64,000 nt of DNA from Reclinomonas americana ATCC 50394. Its lineage: Eukaryota; Jakobida; Jakobea; Jakobida. This document shows, piece by piece, positions 53,008 through 61,067 of the stretch. The position numbers and the translations under genes are program-made. The notes under the pieces were generated by a model that worked only from the letters and a program-made list of their open reading frames with translations, did not search any database and was not told the origin of the DNA. Position 1 is the stretch's first letter, and every line of letters begins with the position of its first letter. The stretch lies in NCBI GenBank assembly GCA_048213135.1, contig PS015010.1, positions 930,001-994,000 on the forward strand. Direction: 5' to 3'.

Positions 53008-53673
53008 ATGGACTATAAGTTAGAAAAGCAAATTTGGACGGACGCAGACTTTGGTCAAATGGGTTGGCACGACTGCAACATTTATAAAATCCGTTTGACA
53101 GACGATTTAGAACTTGACATTGATTATATTCTTCAATGGAACAAGCCAGACTTAGAAGGGTTGCCATTTACATTTTGGGTTGCACCAGCGACACTTGTTT
53201 TTAAATCAGTTCAAAACTTGACTTTTGACTTTGATATCGGTTTTGAAAATGCTTTTGAAATTGAAGACATTGAAAAGGAAGGCGAAAATCGTTGGACAAT
53301 TATTACAAGACAAGGCGACATTCAACTTACTTCAAGAGGTTACGAGCAATACATAAGACAAGAACCTTTTTTTGAGTTTGGACAAACAATTTCATACAAT
53401 GAACGCAACGGTTATTCTCTTGACAGAACGACCAACCAAGAAAACCGAAATAGAAGCCGTGAAGACATTGTGCAGCAGCGTCAGAAAGATTTAGAAGATT
53501 ACGAAAATGTCAAAAAGCGACATCTTAAAAAACAAGAATTGGAAGAGCTTTCGAAAGCCAGAAAAAATAACGAGCTTGACACAAAACAATATCTCTTAAA
53601 GAAAAAGGAAATTAACGACCAGCTCTTTTCTTACGACTTTTTTCTAAAAGGAACAAAGTTTGAGAGTTGGTAA
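53008..53673 (+). CDS. Orphan protein (cassette 6)
   Basis: 221 residues. A beta-rich N-terminal domain of about 130 residues (WHDCNIYKIRLTDDLELDID) resembles proteins of unknown function often annotated as such. It is followed by a long charged helix (REDIVQQRQKDLEDYENVKK) and a short end. No catalytic motif seen. Confidence 0.65.
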   Translation: MDYKLEKQIWTDADFGQMGWHDCNIYKIRLTDDLELDIDYILQWNKPDLEGLPFTFWVAPATLVFKSVQNLTFDFDIGFENAFEIEDIEKEGENRWTIITRQGDIQLTSRGYEQYIRQEPFFEFGQTISYNERNGYSLDRTTNQENRNRSREDIVQQRQKDLEDYENVKKRHLKKQELEELSKARKNNELDTKQYLLKKKEINDQLFSYDFFLKGTKFESW

Positions 53674-53699
53674 CAATTTTCGGTGGACAAGGAATACCT

Positions 53700-53898
53700 G
53701 CTGCCAACATTGGGTTTTATGCAAGTTGACCATGACCAGCAAACATCAATTAATTACAAAGCCAAGCTGTGGTTCGGGCTGGACAAACAACTTTCAACTT
53801 TAGTTCTTAAATTCAACTTTATATTTTAAATCAGCAGCGGTTGTAGGCAGACGGAATACTAATTCCCAGTCTGCATAAGGCCCTGTTCGTTACCTGCA
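53700..53898 (+). repeat. attC-like element E6
   Basis: Left box GCTGCCAAC, spacer ATT, arm GGGTTTTATGCA; right arm TGCATAAGGCCC, spacer TGTTC, right box GTTACCTGCA (53889). The centre is nearly the same as in E5. The left box matches the start of cassette 6 at 7 of 9 positions. Confidence 0.75.
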
Positions 53899-53921
53899 AT
53901 ATTAAAACGAACCTTTTCGAA

Positions 53922-54464
53922 ATGAAATTCTTTGAAACAGCATTTCTTTGTTATGAGCTGACCCACGCAAAAAATATTGACTTCATCAAAGAAACCATTG
54001 ATCATTTGGAAAGTTTGGAAGAAGAGGAGATATATTCCTGGGAAATGATCCCTGGCTCGGAAAAGTATTTCAGATCTAGACCTATTGGTGGAGAAAGGCC
54101 ATTTCCAACATCAAGCTTAGCAATAGAAACCGGTAGCTTTATTAAAGAGTTATCTGGATTCAATTTCAGGCAAAACGATCAGGCAGAATTTATAACGGAT
54201 GTCGTTTTTAAAGACTATAGAAATATTATTAAAAACGCGGCATGTTTGAGTGATCTTAGTTATGCCATTTTTCTATACTCTAGAAACAAAAGGATTGAAT
54301 ATTTATGGTTTGACAAAGTTGAGGATGCTACAGACGAAAGTAAACACAATACTTCTAAAATGCTATATCATCTTGGAAATTCCTTTGAAATGGTGCTGGT
54401 TGATTGGTATGAAAAAGAGATAATAAATCTGAACTCGCTCGAAGAAATTGAGAAGTTTTTATAA
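53922..54464 (+). CDS. Orphan protein (cassette 7)
   Basis: 180 residues, mostly helical and acidic (FIKETIDHLESLEEEEIYSW). No signal peptide or known domain. The left box of E7 begins five bases after the stop. Confidence 0.6.
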   Translation: MKFFETAFLCYELTHAKNIDFIKETIDHLESLEEEEIYSWEMIPGSEKYFRSRPIGGERPFPTSSLAIETGSFIKELSGFNFRQNDQAEFITDVVFKDYRNIIKNAACLSDLSYAIFLYSRNKRIEYLWFDKVEDATDESKHNTSKMLYHLGNSFEMVLVDWYEKEIINLNSLEEIEKFL

Positions 54465-54469
54465 AATAC

Positions 54470-54669
54470 TGCAGGTAACAATGCATTGGTGCAATGGTAG
54501 TTTGACGTCAATTCCTCATCTTCGTCTATCTATTTGGCTTCAGTCACCGGGTTGACTTTTTCTAACCACTTTTTCTTAGCTTCATGCTCAGCAACTATTC
54601 GGCATTAAGCCAATCGGTTGACGGAATTCTGTTACCACCACTGACGCCAATGCCTCGACGTTAGCGGTC
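54470..54669 (+). repeat. attC-like element E7
   Basis: Left box TGCAGGTAAC, spacer AAT, arm GCATTGG; right arm CCAATGC, right box GTTAGCGGTC (54660). The left box is the exact reverse complement of 53889-53898, the start of cassette 7 (10/10). The right box is joined straight to the truncated XRE copy of platform B. Confidence 0.75.
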
Positions 54670-55021
54670 ATTGCAGGACGTCCTTGCCGCCGACTTGGGC
54701 TGATCCCGATAGCTATCGGGAGAATCAACAAAAAAATCACTGCTGGAGCAAAAGGAAACAATTGACGATGGGGTGCTGTAGCAACTGTCTGCGGCGCAGA
54801 AGATACCCGTGGAAGCGATTGAGAATTTTGATGAGGAGCAGGCTGTGAATATTATTTCCAATACAGTTAACAATAATGACAGCACTACCGGAAATTCTTT
54901 ATTCAGCTACCAACCCACATTCAACCCTATAGACAAAATGATGGAACTGTATGAAAGGATGATCCAGCAGCAAAAGGAAATGATTGAGAAACTGGAGAGG
55001 TTGCTGGAAAAGGGGAAATAA
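54670..55021 (+). pseudogene. Decayed XRE gene of platform B
   Basis: A copy of the gene at 47697-48101. It lacks the first ~23 codons, carries a perfect 18-bp palindrome (54704-54721, TCCCGATAGCTATCGGGA) in place of about ten bases of the HTH, and has an in-frame TAG in place of a Gln codon (near 54778). The last ~70 codons, with the coiled coil, stay open (54809-55021) and are close in sequence to the intact copy. Confidence 0.85.
54704..54721. repeat. Inserted 18-bp palindrome
   Basis: TCCCGATAGCTATCGGGA is perfectly self-complementary. It interrupts the HTH part of the decayed XRE gene. I know CCCGATAGCTATCGGG as a common palindrome in Bacteroidota genomes, but no other copy was seen in this window. 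Confidence 0.7.
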
Positions 55022-55183
55022 CCCTTTTTTGATATTGAGATAAAATATGAAGCCGCTGGATGTGGCTTTTTTTATTAATTATGCTATATTTATAATATAT
55101 AGCGTTACCCTAAATTCCGATACCCATTGTTTAATCTTCACAGAAAGTATATTTTTTGCAAAGAGGTAGAGTTTTATTATTCA

Positions 55184-55291
55184 CGCTGAGGTGTATTGTA
55201 CTAACAACAATACAAAAAGTATAATGCCAAAAGACTGATTATCAGTGTTCTTCTTTTTATATTTTTATTTTTAGTTGCAAATGTTTATGAG
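55184..55291 (+). other. attI-like leader, platform B
   Basis: Second copy of the leader. The ~50 bp identical stretch with the GTATTGT/ACAATAC pair is present. The short leader ORF is broken at codon 5 (TGG to TGA). The similarity to platform A ends at TTTATGAG at 55291, and the following cassette starts GTTGGCGGTAGGTTT. Confidence 0.75.
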
Positions 55292-55336
55292 TTGGCGGTA
55301 GGTTTATGAGACCCCCTATAAATAAAACCTTAGTCT

Positions 55337-55552
55337 ATGACAAAGACAATAACAATTGAAACAACTTCAGGAAAGCAATATTTTGAGATTGAAGAATATT
55401 CGAGTAAATTTTACGTCTACAAACTCGACTACAGCGGTTTTTGGAGTACTAAGAAAAGAAATAATATTGGCGAAGCCAAAAATCTTGACGACGCAATTAC
55501 AATAGCAAAATCCTCTGTCTCTGGCAGTATAAACAAAATTGACCTGAAATAA
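55337..55552 (+). CDS. Small protein (cassette 8, first gene)
   Basis: 71 residues, beta-rich (TITIETTSGKQYFEIEEYSS). No family recognised. The next gene starts ten bases later, so the genes of cassette 8 form an operon. Confidence 0.5.
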   Translation: MTKTITIETTSGKQYFEIEEYSSKFYVYKLDYSGFWSTKKRNNIGEAKNLDDAITIAKSSVSGSINKIDLK

Positions 55553-55562
55553 AATTTCTAAC

Positions 55563-56758
55563 ATGGCTGAACAACCAATAACTAACTCACCGGAAGACAA
55601 TTTTTCGGAAGAAGTAAAACAAACGTATCACCAATACGGAGCTAAATGTGCAATTGATACAAGGTCTAACCCGGATGTATTACCCACTTCGCTTGCTAGT
55701 GTTTACAATAAATTCCTTTTTGACACTAAGCTCGACCCTGAAGCAATACAAGCAAGAATTTCTAAACTTGAAACCGAGGTTTTACAAAAGAAAAGCCAGA
55801 AAGACAGGACAATTGGCGAAATCAATACTCTTCAGAAAGTAAAAGAAACCAAAGAGAATAAAATAGAAGAATTGAGAATTGCGAAGATTAATTTGAAAGA
55901 AACTGACACTTCATTTACAGATTGGGTGCCTTTTGTTATTGGAACTTTTATTTTAATTATTCTTACTCTCTTTCTTTATGCCTTTTACTGCTCATTAATT
56001 TATTCGCTTTTCTTTGGAACTAGTGGAGATACTGTTAGTTTTTTAATCCAAATGTATTTTCCGATACTCGAAATAAGGGTGGGCTTGCGTCATGGGTTAT
56101 TTTCTGCTCGCCAATTATCGTTCTAAGTATCGGATATTTAATTCATACATTTTTATCGCAAAAGAAATATTTCAATCTAGTTTTACTTTTACTCCTAATG
56201 TTTATAATTGATAGTCTTATAAGCTATCAAATCGCTAGTGCAATACATGACAACAAATTCTCAGCAGGCTTAACTGATGAAAAATGGAAAGTTGGCATGG
56301 CGATTAATGACCCCCAATTTTGGACAATTATTTTATTGGGCTATGTAATGTATGTAGTTTGGGGAATAATTCTTCACAACGTTCTAAGAGAATACTCGAA
56401 GCTTCAGCCAGATAAAATTCTTCAATTAAAAGTCGAGAATATTGATAAGCATATCAATGAAAATGAAGCTAGTTTATTAGAAATAAATAATAAAATTAAT
56501 GAGCTTACGGCATTAATTGGGACACTCACGAATGAAATAGATTTAAAAGAAAATGACATCATTGGCTATCGAAATGGAATTATACCAATAAAGGTTTCTT
56601 CTTTAAGAGATTGTGTTAATCAATTCATGAATGGGTGGTATGCCCAAACTAATTTGCTAATTGCACAATCACAATCAAAGCAAATCGCAGATAAGGCTTC
56701 AAAAATTCAAAGTGAATGGCTTGAATTAAAAATTGAAAATTTAGATAGCGATCACTAA
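55563..56758 (+). pseudogene. Coiled-coil membrane protein, frameshifted (cassette 8)
   Basis: The first part (55563-56126) has a coiled coil (about 65-120) and membrane spans (VPFVIGTFILIILTLFLYAF). The frame must change by -1 near 56072-56082 (GGGTGGG) to continue with GLASWVIFCSPIIVLSIGYL, two more spans and a second coiled coil, ending at 56758; together about 398 residues. No slippery heptamer is present. Either a true frameshift mutation or a missing base in the assembly. Confidence 0.7.
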
Positions 56759-56773
56759 CCCAGTTTAATTATT

Positions 56774-57855
56774 ATGGAACAAGCCAAGCCACGCAAAAAG
56801 AACTATAAACCTATAATAGCCCTTATCATTTTCCTTGTAATATTTGGTCTATTTGCATTTTTCATAACAAGTCCTTCGACTTTAAGTAAAGCCAGAACGA
56901 GTATAGAAAGCTGTTATAATATTGAAGATGTAAAACAATGTTGGTATAAGTATAAGGAGGATTTGCACCAAAATCATGAATTTGTAGCATTAGTCAAACA
57001 AAAGCTTGCTTCTTTTGGCTTATCTGAAGCCGAAATAGAAGATTGTAAAAAATGGCTGCCAAAGTCAGACGAGAACTTAAATATTATTGTTATCCCCGAC
57101 CTTTCTAGGCGAATTATAGACACTTTAAATAACCCTGAACAAATTACTAACGATACTATTCTTTTATCACAAATTTGGAAATCATTTGAAAAGGCAGTTA
57201 AGTTAAAGAAAAACTCAAAGGACAGATTAATAGTGGATATAACAGATAATGACCAGGCACAGGGAAAATTTAGAACTATTGCTAACAAGTTAATTTTTGA
57301 CCTTTCTAGCCATAAGAACCAAAGCAATAGACTATACTTTGAAAAGATTGGTTCACAATTCAGCAACAACATCTCACAATTATATGCATTAGGAAAAGAA
57401 CAGCCCTTAGGTGCCGATTACTGGTATTATTTCAATCGAACAATAAGTAAACATATAAAACAATCAAACATTTCTGAGGACTATAGAAATATCATAATAT
57501 TAATAACAGATGGATATTTAGAAGCAGAAGACCAATTATATACTGGCAATTCTCAATTGCTTAAATCAGTATGTGCAGAAAATAAAAAGGAAAATCTTTA
57601 GATGAAATATTTAAGTCCAGAAATTTACAAATCCCACCTTGCACCATAAATTTATCTAATTCTGAGATTCTTGTTATCGAAGTTAATGAAAGGCGAAGTG
57701 GTTTAAAGTGCGACTATGATATTTTAAAAAAATATTGGACAAATTGGTTTGTCTCGATGAAAATCAAGAACGCTGATAAAAACTGCTTTATTGCAAGGGA
57801 AAATGCAATTGATTTGACTAAAGGAGCGATTGACGCAATAATTAATAAAAAATAA
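56774..57855 (+). pseudogene. vWA-like membrane protein, frameshifted (cassette 8)
   Basis: One N-terminal span (IIALIIFLVIFGLFAFFI), then a domain with IIVIPDLSRRI, IVDITDNDQ and IIILITDGYLEAE, which looks like a von Willebrand A fold with an incomplete metal site. The frame ends at 57601, but a -1 shift in the A-rich stretch near 57585-57597 continues the protein for another ~85 residues to a stop at 57855 that overlaps the start of the nuclease gene (TAATG). Whether it is mutated or misread cannot be told. Confidence 0.7.
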
Positions 57856-58340
57856 TGAGTATTTCATTTTGTAGATTCCTTACTGTCCTTTTTTTTGTCA
57901 TTGGTTGCACTTCAAACGAAGTCAAATTACCCAATATATTTTCAGGAAAAGTAGTTGCTGTTAAAGATGGAGACACCATTGAAGCACTATATAATGGTGA
58001 GGCTCAAACAATACGACTTGCTAACATAGATTGTCCCGAAAGGTCTCAACCCTTTGGAAAGGCTGCAAAGAAATTTGTATCAGACATGTGCTTTGGAAAA
58101 ATTGTAACTATTTCAAGCGACGGAAAAAGAGATAGATATAATAGGCTCATTGCAACAGTAATTATTGCTGACAATATAATTTTGAATAAAGAGCTATTGA
58201 AAGAAGGATTGGCGTGGCACTATAAAAAGTATTCTGACAAAAGCGACTATGCCGAACTCGAAACACAGGCGAGAAAAATACAAAAAGGGCTATGGGCTGA
58301 CAGTAATACAATCGCTCCGTGGGACTGGCGTAAGCAATAA
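57855..58340 (+). CDS. Thermonuclease-type (SNase) lipoprotein (cassette 8)
   Basis: 161 residues. The lipobox VIGC (Cys18) indicates a lipid-anchored, exported enzyme. The SNase fold has VKDGDTIE (Asp40), IRLANIDCPERSQPFG with Arg54 and Glu62, and KRDRYNRLIA with Arg97, the known catalytic set. It hydrolyses DNA and RNA with calcium. It is coupled by TAATG to the vWA-like gene, so the three genes probably act together at the cell surface. Confidence 0.88.
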   Translation: MSISFCRFLTVLFFVIGCTSNEVKLPNIFSGKVVAVKDGDTIEALYNGEAQTIRLANIDCPERSQPFGKAAKKFVSDMCFGKIVTISSDGKRDRYNRLIATVIIADNIILNKELLKEGLAWHYKKYSDKSDYAELETQARKIQKGLWADSNTIAPWDWRKQ

Positions 58341-58354
58341 AGACACGAAGAAAA

Positions 58355-58564
58355 CCTACCGCCAACATGGGTATTGCCAAAATGCAGGCTGACGGAAGCC
58401 GTGTTTCAACTGTTGTAATTCTGTTGGGCTGCATATCCAGCTTGGCTGTATCTATTTAGCTATGTGCATATCATCATCTTTTTTATCTTTACTCAGCAGC
58501 GGTCAGCCGGGGCAGACCGAATTCTATTTCCTACACTTTGGCAATACCTGTCCGTTGTAGGCAA
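58355..58564 (+). repeat. attC-like element E8
   Basis: Left box CTACCGCCAAC, spacer ATG, arm GGTATTGCCAA; right arm TTGGCAATACC, spacer TGTCC, right box GTTGTAGGC (58554). The left box and four more bases (58352-58366) match the start of cassette 8 at 55291 perfectly. The arms are the same type as in E1. Confidence 0.8.
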
Positions 58565-58570
58565 TCTTAA

Positions 58571-59163
58571 ATGAACCTCACAAAAGAAAATTTAAAATTA
58601 TTCATACCAGCCCTAGTTGAACTAGTGGACGGACAGGATTTCCCGTGGGACAAAATCGACAAATTATTTTCCGACAAAATAGCAGACCGAATTTCAAAAA
58701 GTAATGGTGAGGTTATTATAGTAGAGGCATCTATTTACGACATGATAGTAGCTGCAAAAAAGAAATATTCAAGTGCCGTCGGGCTATTACACTTTTTAAA
58801 TAAACTGTTTGAAGAGTTGACCGACATTCTTGATTCAAATGAAAAGTCATTAATCAAAAGTAACGTCAAGCAAATGTTGACATCGCTTGATAGCAAATAC
58901 TTAAATTTTTTAGGCGAAATAGCAACGCTAAATAATCTCATTAAATCAAAAGTAAAAAGGCGGGGCTGGACAGTGATTTTTCTTTTTATCTAATTCCTGT
59001 AATTTGGGGTGGCTGGAAAGATATAAAAATCTATAGTGACTTCTTTAAATTAAACCAATTGGATTTACCTAATGTTATTGAGCCTGTTTACTATTTAACT
59101 TATACTGACAATGCAGGTTATTACGGACATTATTTTAAAAGAATAAGTAACCTATTCAAGTGA
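58571..59163 (+). pseudogene. Orphan protein, frameshifted (cassette 9)
   Basis: The first 140 residues are helical (NLKLFIPALVELVDGQDFPW). A -1 shift near the GGGG at 58965 is needed to continue with SDFSFYLIPVIWGGWKD and on to a TGA at 59163, about 197 residues in all. Like the other two frameshifts, it has no programmed-shift signal. Function unknown. Confidence 0.65.
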
Positions 59164-59170
59164 CAGACAA

Positions 59171-59280
59171 GCCTGCCACCAATATTGGTATTGCCAATTG
59201 TGGGGCTTAACATTGAAGCAAGCAGCAGTAATTCTGCTGTACTGAGGTTCGGGGCTTAACCACTAACCCTTCCTGAATTC
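59171..59280 (+). repeat. attC-like element E9, right half missing
   Basis: Left box GCCACCAAT, spacer ATT, arm GGTATTGCC and a centre close to that of E1. It stops after about 110 bp and joins a module-A repeat (CGTAATTCGTAATT) near 59283. This is the right edge of the island. Confidence 0.65.
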
Positions 59281-59282
59281 CC

Positions 59283-59315
59283 CGTAATTCATAATTCGTA
59301 ATTCGTAATTATGAA
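59283..59315. repeat. Module A repeat at the island edge
   Basis: CGTAATTCATAATTCGTAAT-type sequence just before the formimidoylglutamase gene; it also provides the ATG at 59311 that is probably not the real start. Confidence 0.45.
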
Positions 59316-59328
59316 TTATCTTCCCTTA

Positions 59329-60381
59329 ATGAAGCATTTTAAGTTCTATTCCAAACAGGATATCCTTTCACTGACCAAAGTCCGCCGTTTTGAAACGAAG
59401 CTGGGGGAGCGGGTGCAGTACCTGAAACCCGGGGGCGAATGGCCGGAAGTTTTGCAACAATCCAGCGCACGCTATGTATTGCTGGGCATACCCGAAGATT
59501 TTGGCGTAAGGGCCAATTATGGCATCGGTGGAACAGATACGGCCTGGCTTTCTTTCCTGGCTGCTTTCCTCAACATACAGAGCAATGATTTTATGAGTGG
59601 GGAGAACATCCTCATCCCCGGGCATTTTGATTTTGGCGATCTTAAATTCCTCATCGAGAACAACGCCTATAATCCAACCGAAAAAATAGATGCTTACCGG
59701 CATGCCATCAAACTTATTGATGAAGAAGTGGAACAAATGATCAAGCTGATCAGCTCCGCCGGAAAGATACCCATCGTAATTGGTGGCGGGCATAATAACG
59801 CGTATCCCATCATCAAAGGCGCAGCTAAAGGTCTGCATAAGAACGACCTGGTACCGCTGGCGCAGATCAATGCCATTAACCTTGATGCCCATGCCGATTA
59901 CAGCGCGGCGGAAGGAAGGCACAGCGGCAACGGCTTCCGTTATGCGGAAGAGGACGGCTACCTGGGTAAGTATTGTATTGTGGGACTGCATGAGAGTTAT
60001 GTATCGCAGAATGTGCTGATGGACCTGCATAACAATCCCTTCCTCGATTACATCAGTTATGAAGAAATATTCCTGCACGAAAGAAAGAACTTCATACAGG
60101 CGGTAGCGCATGCTACGGGTTTTACGGAAGACAGTTACACCGGTATTGAACTCGACCTCGACTGTGTGGAAAATGTACTGAGCAGCGCATCCACACCCAG
60201 CGGTATTTCCGCATTGCAGGCAAGGCAATACATAACATTTACGGCGCAGGATTGTAAAGTGGCTTACCTGCACATCAGCGAAGGCGCTACGCAACTGGTG
60301 GATGGAAGAAAAGATCCCGCTACAGGTAAACTGATCAGTTACCTGGTGAGTGATTTCATTAAGGCGAATGCGCCCGATTAA
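59329..60381 (+). CDS. Formimidoylglutamase-like ureohydrolase
   Basis: 350 residues from the ATG at 59329; the ATG at 59311 lies in repeat sequence. Arginase-family manganese motifs: GGGHNNA, NLDAHADY and ELDLDC. It would hydrolyse N-formimino-glutamate to glutamate and formamide, the last step of histidine breakdown by the hydrolytic branch. With hutI and the transferase-cyclodeaminase 27 kb to the left, this suggests the cassette island split or lies near a hut region. The specific substrate is inferred from context and family. HutG is the likely name. Confidence 0.85.
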   Translation: MKHFKFYSKQDILSLTKVRRFETKLGERVQYLKPGGEWPEVLQQSSARYVLLGIPEDFGVRANYGIGGTDTAWLSFLAAFLNIQSNDFMSGENILIPGHFDFGDLKFLIENNAYNPTEKIDAYRHAIKLIDEEVEQMIKLISSAGKIPIVIGGGHNNAYPIIKGAAKGLHKNDLVPLAQINAINLDAHADYSAAEGRHSGNGFRYAEEDGYLGKYCIVGLHESYVSQNVLMDLHNNPFLDYISYEEIFLHERKNFIQAVAHATGFTEDSYTGIELDLDCVENVLSSASTPSGISALQARQYITFTAQDCKVAYLHISEGATQLVDGRKDPATGKLISYLVSDFIKANAPD

Positions 60382-60404
60382 TAACGACGTACAAACACCC
60401 TGCT

Positions 60405-61052
60405 ATGAATAACCTGGCCAACCGCATCCCTAAACCTGTTCTCCTGCTGCTGTCGCTGGCGGGATGGTTTGCCCTTGTGGCCCAGCTGGTGCTGTTCCTG
60501 CAAAATTCAACCGTTTCTCCCGGTACGACCATTGTACGTTATTTCGTTTTTTTTACGATCCTTACCAACATCATCGCAGCTGCCTGTTCTTCTGTATTGC
60601 TGTTGTCGCCTGCCTCATCATGGGGCCAGTTTTTTGGCAAGGCTTCCACGCTCACGGCCATAACGGTATACATCGTAATTGTAGGGGCTACTTACAATCT
60701 TATTCTGCGGTCTTTATGGGCGCCGGAAGGGCTGCAAAGACTCGTAGATGAGCTCCTGCATTCCGTGGTCCCTTTACTGTTCCTTATCAGCTGGGTACTG
60801 TTCGTGAACAAACGGCAACTGAACTGGAAGATGATCCCTTCCTGGCTGATCTACCCCATCGTATATATACTGGTAGTGGTGATATACGGCGAAATAACCG
60901 GGTACTATCCTTATCCTTTTATAGATGTGGCCAAACTCGGCTATCCTGAAGCGCTTTCGAACGGAGGCATTATACTGCTGGCGTTTATTTTGCTTTCTTT
61001 ATTGCTGGCTTCCACGGGCAGGATAGGGAAGAAGAGCGACGATCAAAGCTAA
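60405..61052 (+). CDS. Pr6Pr-family membrane protein
   Basis: 215 residues with about six hydrophobic helices. The FFTILTNIIAA motif near residue 45 is typical of Pr6Pr/FAR-17a-type membrane proteins of unknown function. 24 bp after the ureohydrolase gene and 15 bp before the next, so it is in the same operon. Confidence 0.8.
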   Translation: MNNLANRIPKPVLLLLSLAGWFALVAQLVLFLQNSTVSPGTTIVRYFVFFTILTNIIAAACSSVLLLSPASSWGQFFGKASTLTAITVYIVIVGATYNLILRSLWAPEGLQRLVDELLHSVVPLLFLISWVLFVNKRQLNWKMIPSWLIYPIVYILVVVIYGEITGYYPYPFIDVAKLGYPEALSNGGIILLAFILLSLLLASTGRIGKKSDDQS

Positions 61053-61067
61053 CCATCATATCTGCAC

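Larger units (their letters stand above)
48250..54669 (+). mobile_element. Integron-like cassette array A (seven cassettes)
   Basis: Seven + strand genes are separated by E elements of about 200 bp. The left outer box of each element is complementary to the start of its own upstream cassette: cassette 1 10/10, 2 8/9, 3 10/10, 4 7/8, 6 7/9, 7 10/10; cassette 5 cannot be matched. Genes begin 16-41 bases after the GTT box and usually stop 4-27 bases before the next AAC box. Base composition is clearly more AT-rich than the flanks. No integrase gene lies inside. Confidence 0.75.
55291..59280 (+). mobile_element. Integron-like cassette array B (two cassettes)
   Basis: Cassette 8 starts at 55291 and ends in E8: its first 15 bases are the exact reverse complement of 58352-58366 (15/15). 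It holds four genes over 3 kb, unusually large. Cassette 9 (58554 on) ends in the truncated E9. Three genes here have frameshifts, so this array seems to be decaying. Confidence 0.75.

Noticed and set aside
55563-57855. Programmed -1 frameshifting in the cassette 8 genes
   Set aside because: No slippery heptamer fits the required frame at either site, and a third gene nearby needs the same kind of shift; mutation or assembly error is simpler.
47697-59310. Classical mobile integron or transposon
   Set aside because: No integrase, transposase or resistance cassette was seen; the elements are much longer than usual attC sites.
59368-60294. 308-residue open frame on the minus strand
   Set aside because: Antisense to the ureohydrolase with its metal motifs; no domain sense.
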